Source: Hyphomicrobiaceae bacterium
GTDB taxonomy: Bacteria > Pseudomonadota > Alphaproteobacteria > Rhizobiales > Hyphomicrobiaceae
Direction of reading: 5' to 3'
NCBI GenBank assembly: GCA_022844225.1
Contig: JALHMC010000005.1
Span: 62,001-126,000, forward strand
DNA length: 64,000 bases
How positions within the stretch are numbered: position 1 is the first letter of the stretch; the number at the start of each line of letters is the position of its first letter. The position numbers were made by a program, and so were the translations under genes. The notes beneath the pieces are model-generated. The model made no database searches, was not told the DNA's origin, and saw nothing but the letters and a program-made list of their open reading frames with translations. Below are positions 57,145-64,000 of the stretch, piece after piece.

Positions 57145-57984
57145 ATGCGCAACTCAATGATCGAGATCCGTCCGTCGTCGGGTGCCCTCGGCGCCGAGAT
57201 CTCAGGGGTTGACCTCACGAAGCCGCTCGATACGGCGAGCGTCGGCACGTTGAAGGGCGCCCTCGCCGAGCACGGCGTCATCTTCTTCCGCGACCAGTCC
57301 ATGACGCCCGACCAGCAGATCGCTTTCGCGCGGAACTTCGGTCCGATCAACATCAATCGCTTCTTCAAGTCCGACGCCGCCCACCCAGAGATCGCCGAGG
57401 TCCGCAAGGAGCCGGACCAGGCAAAGAACATCGGCGGCAACTGGCACACCGACCACAGCTACGATCAAGTGCCGGCACTCGGCTCGATACTCCTTGCTCG
57501 CGAAGTGCCGCCCCGCGGGGGCGACACGCTGTTCGCCTGCATGGCCAAAGCCTTTGCGACACTGTCGCCCGGCCTGCAGAAAACACTAGAAGGCCTCCGC
57601 GCTGTCCATTCGAGCCGGCATGTCTTCGGCCGCCCTCAGTACGGCCGCGAGATGAACGGCCGCATCGGCAATCCCGAGGCCGCCACGCAGGACGCGATCC
57701 ACCCCGTCGTGATCCGCCACCCGGACTCTGGCCGCAAGATCCTGTTCGTCAACCCCGGCTTCACGACCCACATCGAGGGCTGGACCGAAGCCGAGAGCAA
57801 GGGCCTGCTCGAGACGCTCTATCAGCATGCGCGCCGCCCGGATTTCCAGACGCGCTTCCAGTGGCGCGAAGGCTCGATCGCCTTCTGGGACAACCGTGCG
57901 ACATGGCATTATGCCGTCAACGATTACCAGGGCGAGCGTCGACTGATGCACCGCATCACGGTCGAGGGTGTACCGCTTCAGTGA
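57145..57984 (+). CDS. TauD/TfdA-family Fe(II)/2-oxoglutarate dioxygenase 2
   Basis: A 279-residue oxygenase with His101-x-Asp103 (NWHTDHSYD) and distal His255 (TWHYAVNDY) followed by an Arg-rich segment (RRLMHRITVEG). It shares the opening GAEISGVDLTKPLD with the TauD gene at 41065 but differs elsewhere. Substrate unknown. GAGGAACGCCC precedes the ATG. Divergent from pepF. Confidence 0.93.
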   Translation: MRNSMIEIRPSSGALGAEISGVDLTKPLDTASVGTLKGALAEHGVIFFRDQSMTPDQQIAFARNFGPININRFFKSDAAHPEIAEVRKEPDQAKNIGGNWHTDHSYDQVPALGSILLAREVPPRGGDTLFACMAKAFATLSPGLQKTLEGLRAVHSSRHVFGRPQYGREMNGRIGNPEAATQDAIHPVVIRHPDSGRKILFVNPGFTTHIEGWTEAESKGLLETLYQHARRPDFQTRFQWREGSIAFWDNRATWHYAVNDYQGERRLMHRITVEGVPLQ

Positions 57985-58003
57985 GTCGGAGCGGTCGCCG
58001 CTG

Positions 58004-58822
58004 ATGTTCGTCCTCTCGAAGATCTTCGCCTTCCTCGTCCAACCGTCGACCCTCATCTGGGTGCTGCTGATCATGGGCCTCGCTCGTGCTCGCGCACTCC
58101 GGCCTTTGGTCCGGCAGCAGGGACTTCGGTTGGCGTCTGGTGCGGCGACGCTGTTGCTGGTCATCGGCGTGACACCCGTCTCAAGCTGGCTCCTCATGCC
58201 GCTCGAGCAGCGCTTCTCACGTCCGGACATCCCCGCGGGAAGCCTGGACTATGCGGGCATTATCGTTCTGGGCGGAGGTGAGGATGGTCGCGGGTCGGTG
58301 CATCGCGGCCAACTCCAGGTCAACGAAGCCGGAGACCGCATCACCACGGCCGCCGCACTCGCGGCCCGTTTACCGGCGACGCGCCTCATCTTGACCGGAA
58401 CAGCCGCGACGCTGATCGACTCGGTTCCCGGGACCACCCGTGCCGTCCGCGATCATTTCGTCGCAATCGGCATCGACCCGGCGCGCATCGTCCTCGAGGA
58501 GCAATCCCGCAACACTTTCGAGAATGCGACGCTGACTCACGCCGTCGTCAAGCCGGAGGCCGGTGAGCGCTTCCTTCTCGTCACCTCGGCCGCCCACATG
58601 CCCCGTTCCGTCGGCGTATTCCGGCAAGTCGGCTTCGACGTCGTTCCGTACCCGACCGATTACCGCACCAACTATCCGGCCGACATCTTTCACACGTTCG
58701 GATCGATCCCTGCCGGCCTCAAACGCTTCGACGAGGCCACCAAGGAATGGATCGGCCTGGTCGCCTATCGCCTGCTGGGTCGCAGCTCATCGGTCTTTCC
58801 CGGACCGGCCGGCGACATCTAG
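58004..58822 (+). CDS. YdcF/ElyC-family (DUF218) membrane-associated protein
   Basis: A 272-residue protein with two N-terminal membrane segments and the DUF218 domain: YAGIIVLGGGEDGRG, RLILTGTAATLIDS, QSRNTFENA and TSAAHMPRSV. Members act in envelope polysaccharide or lipid-carrier handling. Start chosen at ATG 58004, 12 bases after GGAG. Its end overlaps the convergent lipoprotein gene by 4 bases. Confidence 0.88.
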   Translation: MFVLSKIFAFLVQPSTLIWVLLIMGLARARALRPLVRQQGLRLASGAATLLLVIGVTPVSSWLLMPLEQRFSRPDIPAGSLDYAGIIVLGGGEDGRGSVHRGQLQVNEAGDRITTAAALAARLPATRLILTGTAATLIDSVPGTTRAVRDHFVAIGIDPARIVLEEQSRNTFENATLTHAVVKPEAGERFLLVTSAAHMPRSVGVFRQVGFDVVPYPTDYRTNYPADIFHTFGSIPAGLKRFDEATKEWIGLVAYRLLGRSSSVFPGPAGDI

Positions 58823-59295
58823 GCTTTCTTCGGTGCTTTGAGCGGCCTCGGTGAGTTGCTGTTGCCGGGCTTCAGCTCAGCGTCGAGGTCGAACGCGGGA
58901 CAAGCTTTAGCGACGAGTTGCCGGTTCAGCGCATCGAGGCGTGCCCGGTCTCGCCTGAGATCAGCGGCCACGTCCTGACCATAGACCGTCCCCCCGACAA
59001 GCGGACGTGCCGCCGCTTGGGCACCGGCCGCGAGCGCCGACGGCCTGGCGCGGTTGTCGGTATCACGCATCTGAATGATTTTCACCGTGATCGAACCGCT
59101 CAGCCTCTTGCAATCGAGTTCCAGCTCCTGGTCAGTCAAGTTGTAGGAGCCCGATTCATCGAATCCCCCACCCTTGGGCGCGGCCGCCTTGATCCGTTCG
59201 AGCTTCGGATCCGGCGGTTGATAGCCGGGCACTGCCGCCGCGCAAGCGGAGACGGCAATGGCAATGGCAAGGGCTGCGGCGTGCCGCCAGGACAT
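58819..59295 (-). CDS. Lipoprotein of unknown function
   Basis: A 158-residue protein with a lipobox near residue 18 (AVSACAA), so it should be lipid-anchored in the periplasm. The rest is polar and helical, with two Cys (LDCKRLSG, KACPAF). No family recognised. ATG 59295 has GGAG nearby. Confidence 0.78.
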   Translation of the reverse strand: MSWRHAAALAIAIAVSACAAAVPGYQPPDPKLERIKAAAPKGGGFDESGSYNLTDQELELDCKRLSGSITVKIIQMRDTDNRARPSALAAGAQAAARPLVGGTVYGQDVAADLRRDRARLDALNRQLVAKACPAFDLDAELKPGNSNSPRPLKAPKKA

Positions 59296-59480
59296 ATGGG
59301 CTCCGAATGCGGTCCGGGTTCGGACGGTAGCTGCGCCTCGAACATGGCCGCGTTGCGGCGGTCCGACAACGCCCATCACCGGCATGCGTCAACTGGTTTG
59401 TGCATCGATCGAGACGACAAGCTCCCACGTGTGCCACCTTGCGCCCCGTTCGCATCCCGTCCACTCCGAGAGACTGCCCG

Positions 59481-60893
59481 ATGACCGCACTCGATGACCT
59501 GACCGAAGTCGTCGGCCCCGCTGCCTGCCTCACGAGTCAGGACGACGTCGCCCCCTACGCCGTCGATTGGCGTGGCGCCTACAGGGGCACCCCGGTCGCC
59601 GTCGTGAAGCCGGCCTCCACCGCCCATGTCGCAGAGGTCATGCGATGCGCGAGTGCACACGGCCTATCCGTGGTTCCGGCCGGGGGGCGCACGGGCCTCT
59701 GCGGCGGCACCGTTCCGGCCGCCAACGGTCCGGCCTCCATCGTGCTTTCGCTGGAGCGCCTCAATCGTATCCGCTCCGTCGACACCCGCGATTTCTCGCT
59801 CGTCGCCGAGGCGGGCTGCGTCGTCCAGAACGTCCAGCAGGCCGCTGCCGACGCCGGCCGCTTCTTCCCGATCCAGTGGGGCGCTCAGGGCACGGCCCAG
59901 ATCGGCGGCATGCTGTCGACCAACGCTGGTGGCATCCGCACCTTGCGCTGGGGCAACGCCCGCGAGCTGGTCCTCGGCCTCGAGGTCGTCCTGCCCGACG
60001 GCCGCATTCTCGACGATCTGCGCCGCGTCCGGAAAGACAACAGCGGCTATGCGCTCCGCCACCTGTTCATCGGCGGCGAGGGCACGCTTGGTATCATCAC
60101 GGCGGCGGCCCTGCGTTTGCAGCCCCCGGTCAAGCGCATGGAGACCGCCTTCGTGGCCGTCCCGAGCCCGGATGCCGCCCTGTCGCTCTATTCTCGAATG
60201 ATGGAATCCGGCGCTGACCTGATCGCCTTCGAGCTCTGCGCCCGCTACTGCATGGAGGCGGCCGCGCGCCACGGCGTCGGCCTGCGCATGCCGCTGCCGC
60301 TCGAAAGCCCCTGGTTCGTCATGCTGGAGATCGCCGCTGCTCACCCGAGCGTGCCTCTCCGCGAGATGATGGAAGGTACGCTCGCCGAGGCCATGGAGGC
60401 CGGTGAGGTCACCGACGCTTCGCTCGCCGAGAGCGAGGCCCAGCGCCTCGGCATCTGGAAGATCCGCGAGGACTACCCCGAGTGCTCGCGCCTCGAGGGC
60501 CCCGCCGTCAACACCGACACCGCCGTGCCCGTATCGGCCGTCCCCGAGTTCCTCGCCACGGCGATCCGCGAGGTCTCCGCGCGCTGGCCCCAGGGCCGCA
60601 TCGCTGCCATCGGACATGCCGGTGACGGCAACATTCACTTCGGCCTCCACGCGCCCTCGGGCTGGAGCAAGGGCCGCCCCGCTTGGGTGGAGGCGACGGA
60701 CGGCTTCGAGCCGCTCGTCAACGCGATCGCGGTGTCCCTCGGCGGCAGCTTCTCGGCCGAGCACGGCATCGGCCAGTCGAAGCGCCATGCCATGCACACG
60801 CACAAGAGCCCGATCGCCCTCGACGTCATGCGCCAGATCAAGGCAGCCCTCGACCCCGACGGGCGCATGAACCCCGGCAAAGTGCTGCCGTAG
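59481..60893 (+). CDS. FAD-linked oxidoreductase, GlcD/D-lactate dehydrogenase type
   Basis: A 470-residue flavoenzyme with the FAD-binding PCMH domain (VVPAGGRTGLCGGTVPA, AQGTAQIGGMLSTNAGGI, GGEGTLGIITAAAL) and the C-terminal oxidase domain (GHAGDGNIHFGLHAP, SAEHGIGQSK). It oxidises a D-2-hydroxy acid such as glycolate or D-lactate; which one is unclear. No GlcE or GlcF neighbours, so a single-component enzyme. Confidence 0.94.
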   Translation: MTALDDLTEVVGPAACLTSQDDVAPYAVDWRGAYRGTPVAVVKPASTAHVAEVMRCASAHGLSVVPAGGRTGLCGGTVPAANGPASIVLSLERLNRIRSVDTRDFSLVAEAGCVVQNVQQAAADAGRFFPIQWGAQGTAQIGGMLSTNAGGIRTLRWGNARELVLGLEVVLPDGRILDDLRRVRKDNSGYALRHLFIGGEGTLGIITAAALRLQPPVKRMETAFVAVPSPDAALSLYSRMMESGADLIAFELCARYCMEAAARHGVGLRMPLPLESPWFVMLEIAAAHPSVPLREMMEGTLAEAMEAGEVTDASLAESEAQRLGIWKIREDYPECSRLEGPAVNTDTAVPVSAVPEFLATAIREVSARWPQGRIAAIGHAGDGNIHFGLHAPSGWSKGRPAWVEATDGFEPLVNAIAVSLGGSFSAEHGIGQSKRHAMHTHKSPIALDVMRQIKAALDPDGRMNPGKVLP

Positions 60894-60916
60894 CGCCACC
60901 TCCGCAGCGTCGCGGC

Positions 60917-62206
60917 TCAGCCTTTCGGCTGCGACGCCTGCTCAACCCGCGCCGCGTTCGCCTTCCTTGCCTCGCTGAGCAGCGGCACGGTCCAGAACGT
61001 CGCCATACCGAGTGCGGCGGCACCGGCCGCCATCACGAACGACGCGAGATAATCCCCCGTGACGTCGTGCAGATAGCCCGACAGCCACGATCCGAACGCC
61101 GCACCGAAGCCCATGCCGAGCGCAATCGTCCCGTAGATCCGCCCGACCCCGCCCCCGGCGTAGATCGTTGCGGTCAAAGTCGAAATGATCGGCCCGCGCG
61201 TGCCCTGATTGATCCCGAACAGAATCGCCCAGCCGTAGACCAGCAGCAGCGACGGATGCGACGGCAACGCCGCCAGACAGAGAATGCCGATCACGGTGCC
61301 GAGGTACGAGAGCGTGATCATGGAGCGCTGTCCGAACCGCTCGACGAGCGGTGCGATGCTCGCATTCCCGATCAGCGACAGCATGCCGGTGAGACCGAAC
61401 GCACTGGCCGCGACAAGCGGCGTGATGCCGGCCTCCACCATGGCCGCCACCGCCTGCGGCGAGACCGCGAACGAGGCGAGCGACGTCAGGAAGTAGACGA
61501 CCAGCAGCGCCCAGAACGGCTTCGTCTTCAGCGCCCGCAGCACGTTCCATCCGCCACCCGTCGCAGCCTCGCTGGCAGCCCGCCGGCGTTGCCAGTCGCT
61601 CGAGCCGTGCGACATCCGCGACAGCGGCAGGAAAGCCGTCAGCACTGCCAGCCCCAACAGGACGCCCCCCATGATCCGGTAGGCGTCCCGCCAGCCGAAA
61701 GCGTCGATGAGTAGCTGCGCCACCGGCGCCATGATCAACACGCCGAAGCCGGTCGCCGCGTAGACCGCGCCGATCGCCGTGCCGAGTCGCGCCTGATACC
61801 AGCGGCTGAGCAGCGCGTTGGCCGTCACCATGCCAAGCATCGACACGCCGAGACCCGAGGCAAGTCCGACCGTCAGCGCATAATGCCAGATCGCCGTCGC
61901 GGAACTCGCGAGAGTGAGGCTCGCACCCAGAAGAGCCAACCCGCTGCAATATGATGCCCGTGCGCCCAGGCGATCGAACACCCCGCCCGCGACCGGACCG
62001 GCGAGACCCACGACGAGCATGAACAGCGAATAGACTCCGGTGATCTGCGAGCGAGTCACGCCGAGCGCCGTCTCGACCGGCAGGAGAAATACGGCGAACA
62101 CCTCGGTCGCCCCGCGACCAAGCATGTTCATCACGAAGGCGAGTGCCAGCACCGCCCCCAGCATCGCCCTCGTCGCATCGAGGCGCCCCGCGCTCGCGTC
62201 ATTCAA
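60917..62206 (-). CDS. MFS transporter (12 helices), probable TTG start
   Basis: A 429-residue MFS carrier with the motif GGVFDRLGARASYC and twelve hydrophobic segments, resembling oxalate/formate or monocarboxylate carriers. The first Met in the hydrophobic part is too late; the TTG at 62206 has GGGAG eight bases upstream and gives a normal length. A longer ATG frame (62320) lacks a ribosome site and runs into the divergent gene. Substrate unknown. Confidence 0.88.
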   Translation of the reverse strand: MNDASAGRLDATRAMLGAVLALAFVMNMLGRGATEVFAVFLLPVETALGVTRSQITGVYSLFMLVVGLAGPVAGGVFDRLGARASYCSGLALLGASLTLASSATAIWHYALTVGLASGLGVSMLGMVTANALLSRWYQARLGTAIGAVYAATGFGVLIMAPVAQLLIDAFGWRDAYRIMGGVLLGLAVLTAFLPLSRMSHGSSDWQRRRAASEAATGGGWNVLRALKTKPFWALLVVYFLTSLASFAVSPQAVAAMVEAGITPLVAASAFGLTGMLSLIGNASIAPLVERFGQRSMITLSYLGTVIGILCLAALPSHPSLLLVYGWAILFGINQGTRGPIISTLTATIYAGGGVGRIYGTIALGMGFGAAFGSWLSGYLHDVTGDYLASFVMAAGAAALGMATFWTVPLLSEARKANAARVEQASQPKG

Positions 62207-62336
62207 TGAAGCGGTCTCCCTCGTCGATTGACGCAAAAGGCCCGAGCTGTGCTCTGCTGTACCGTAGAGCCCCAAGGCTTCGTCGACTTGGCGGCGAAGC
62301 GCAAGTGAGAGACGACGCATGAGAGGGTTGCGGCAG

Positions 62337-63233
62337 ATGAGCATGAGCGAAGCGATCCCTACGGCATCGACCCGCTCCGTCAAGGCCATCGGAGCCATGG
62401 TGCTCGCCACGGTCGCCTTCACGTTCGGCGACGCAGCCATGAAGTTGATTGCGGGTACGGTTCCGACCGGTCAGGCGGTCTTCCTGCGCTGCACCGGTTC
62501 CGCTCTGCTGGTAGCCATCGCAGCCGTGTACAGCGGCGTCATCCACTCGATCCGCCAGGCATTCGTGCCTTTGATGGCGGGGCGAAGCGCTGGCGACGCG
62601 GGCAGCGCCCTGTTCTTCCAGGCCGCTGTCGGTCGCATGCCATTCGCGGACATCATGGGCATTCTCCAGCTCACACCACTCACCTTGACCGCGGCCAGTG
62701 CGATCTTCCTGGGCGCGAGCGTCGGCTGGCGGCGGTGGGCTGCGGTTGCGGCCGGGCTTTGCGGCGCACTCCTGGTCATCAAACCCGGCACCAGCGCGTT
62801 CAACATCTGGGCGCTGCTCGCGGTCGGCACCGTGCTCTGCGGGACGCTGCGGGACATCACCACACGGCGCCTCGACGGTGGTCTCTCGCCTCTTGTCATC
62901 ATGTTGGTCTCGCAGGCGTTCGTGGCACTGACGGCGCTCGGGTTAGCCGCTTTTGAGAGTTGGGTCTGGCCCACCCCGACCGAGATGGCCCTTATTGCCT
63001 TTTCCGCAGCGCTGACGCTCGCCGGCCATCTGTGGGTAATAGCCTCGATCCGCGGCGGCGACATCGCGACCGTCGCTCCCTTCCGCTATGCGGGCATCGT
63101 TTGGGCGATCCTTCTCGGCCTCTTCGTCTGGGGTGAGTTGCCCGATGCGCTTTCGTTCGCTGGCATCGCCATCCTCATCGCGGCCGGCATCTACGCCTTC
63201 CAGCGCGAGCGCCGCGCTACCGGCGGTCGATGA
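62337..63233 (+). CDS. EamA/DMT-family permease
   Basis: A 298-residue protein with ten hydrophobic segments in two EamA halves (FTFGDAAMKLIAGTVPTGQ ... VTIAPFRYAG-like VAPFRYAGIVWAILLG near the end). Members move metabolites or amino acids. The ATG at 62337 is preceded by GAGAGGG. Divergent from the MFS gene, so the shared 130 bases hold both promoters. Confidence 0.92.
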   Translation: MSMSEAIPTASTRSVKAIGAMVLATVAFTFGDAAMKLIAGTVPTGQAVFLRCTGSALLVAIAAVYSGVIHSIRQAFVPLMAGRSAGDAGSALFFQAAVGRMPFADIMGILQLTPLTLTAASAIFLGASVGWRRWAAVAAGLCGALLVIKPGTSAFNIWALLAVGTVLCGTLRDITTRRLDGGLSPLVIMLVSQAFVALTALGLAAFESWVWPTPTEMALIAFSAALTLAGHLWVIASIRGGDIATVAPFRYAGIVWAILLGLFVWGELPDALSFAGIAILIAAGIYAFQRERRATGGR

Positions 63234-63309
63234 CGCAGCACGACTTGCCCGCCCACACTCGATCGCGGGTAGTATGACCTCTGACATCACAACACGAGAG
63301 GAGCGCCCG

Positions 63310-64000
63310 ATGACTGTCGATCCGAAGAACTACAAGTACCTGAAATTCAACCGCCCCAAGGAAGGTCTGCTCGAAGTCGTGCTGTCCGCGCCGGGCAAGC
63401 TCAACGCCGTCACGGTCGATGGCCATGCCGAGCTCGGCCGCGTCTGGGCCGACATCGACCGTGACGAGAGCGTCCAGGTCGTGCTGTTGCGCGGCGAGGG
63501 CGGCACCTATTCGGCCGGCGGGGACTTGAAGCTGGTCGAGCAGATCGCCCAGAGCTGGGAGACGCGCATGCGGGTCTGGAAGGAAGCCTCCGACCTGGTC
63601 TACGGCGTGATCAATTGCTCCAAGCCAACCGTCTGCGCCATGGAAGGCGTCTCGGTCGGCGCCGGTCTCGCAGCGGGCCTCCTCTGCGACATCACCATTG
63701 CCGGACGCAATACGCGCATCATCGATGGACACACCCGCCTCGGTGTCGCCGCTGGCGATCACGCCGCGATCATCTGGCCGCTGCTCTGCGGCATGGCGAA
63801 AGCCAAGTACTACCTGATGCTCTGCGAGACCCTCAAAGGCGAGGAAGCCGAGCGACTGGGGCTCGTCTCGCTCGTCGCCGACGACGACAAGGTGATCGAT
63901 ACCGCCTATCAGGTCTGCGACAAGCTGCTCGGCGGCGCGCAAACGGCGATACGCTTCACCAAGCATTCGCTGAACAATTGGCTGCGCATGGCCGGCCCCA
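63310..64000 (+). CDS. Enoyl-CoA hydratase/isomerase family protein (3' end outside window)
   Basis: 230 residues are visible and the frame is still open at the end of the window. Crotonase-fold segments are present: VVLLRGEGGTYSAGGDLKL and AMEGVSVGAGLAAGLLCD, which form the CoA oxyanion hole, then GDHAAIIWPLLCGMAKAKYY. Two catalytic Glu of true hydratases are not obvious; an Asp (AAGDH) lies at the second site, so isomerase or other chemistry is possible. AGGAG precedes the ATG. Confidence 0.93.
   Translation, partial: MTVDPKNYKYLKFNRPKEGLLEVVLSAPGKLNAVTVDGHAELGRVWADIDRDESVQVVLLRGEGGTYSAGGDLKLVEQIAQSWETRMRVWKEASDLVYGVINCSKPTVCAMEGVSVGAGLAAGLLCDITIAGRNTRIIDGHTRLGVAAGDHAAIIWPLLCGMAKAKYYLMLCETLKGEEAERLGLVSLVADDDKVIDTAYQVCDKLLGGAQTAIRFTKHSLNNWLRMAGP

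Noticed and set aside
1..64000. CRISPR arrays, rRNA, tRNA, intact insertion sequences
   Set aside because: I looked for regularly spaced repeats, conserved rRNA/tRNA segments and transposase motifs and found none; a tRNA scan would be needed to be certain about tRNA genes.

Overview
The window is high-GC alphaproteobacterial chromosome, most likely from the order Hyphomicrobiales (Rhizobiales). The evidence is the gene order pyrB-pyrC-plsY-dprA-topA, an IalB-like periplasmic protein, an Omp25-like barrel, two candidate CtrA sites of the TTAA-N7-TTAA form, a K+-independent H+-pyrophosphatase, and several tripartite-tricarboxylate-type binding proteins. Genus cannot be named from the sequence alone.

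Region 1 (1-9912) is the most unusual part. After the tail of a PilZ-like gene come two divergent transcription units. The minus-strand unit (5654 to 247) encodes a 2Fe-2S/FAD/NAD reductase, a tetraheme cytochrome c, a cytochrome b-like membrane protein and a membrane-anchored decaheme cytochrome c. The plus-strand unit (6127 to 9912) encodes an exported pentaheme cytochrome c and an outer-membrane beta-barrel. In all there are 19 CXXCH heme sites next to a porin, an arrangement that resembles a trans-envelope electron conduit but is not one of the named ones that I recognise. The shared 470-base intergenic stretch is AT-rich and holds a dyad that matches a sigma-54 -24/-12 promoter.

Region 2 (9913-11209) is a scar: a truncated tyrosine recombinase, a small membrane ORF and an inverted pair of REP-like palindromes. 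It suggests that the cytochrome block may have been acquired.

Region 3 (11210-16561) is accessory metabolism: a TctC-like binding protein, a PhyH dioxygenase, a DHA2 drug-type exporter, a hotdog thioesterase and an FkbM methyltransferase. Region 4 (16826-25803) is core: topA, dprA, plsY, a dihydroorotase homologue that has lost its metal ligands, pyrB, an alpha/beta hydrolase and a small secreted 12-residue-repeat protein.

Region 5 (26008-46336) mixes small enzymes and transporters: a citryl-CoA lyase-like protein, GNAT, Nudix, a metallophosphoesterase, MFS, an NfeD-like protein, a three-domain LplT-PlsC-acyl-ACP synthetase fusion, an AEC transporter, a nitronate monooxygenase-like enzyme, a MOSC protein, class I aldolase, a cytochrome c, a TauD dioxygenase, a second TctC-like protein, DedA, two luciferase-like oxidoreductases and several small proteins. 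Region 6 (46564-64000) contains dapD, a thioredoxin-like protein, IalB, a SpoU methyltransferase, an outer-membrane barrel, hppA, thiL, pepF, a second TauD, a YdcF protein, a lipoprotein, an FAD-linked dehydrogenase, MFS and EamA transporters, and the start of an enoyl-CoA hydratase running off the end.

I saw no rRNA, tRNA, CRISPR array or intact insertion sequence.
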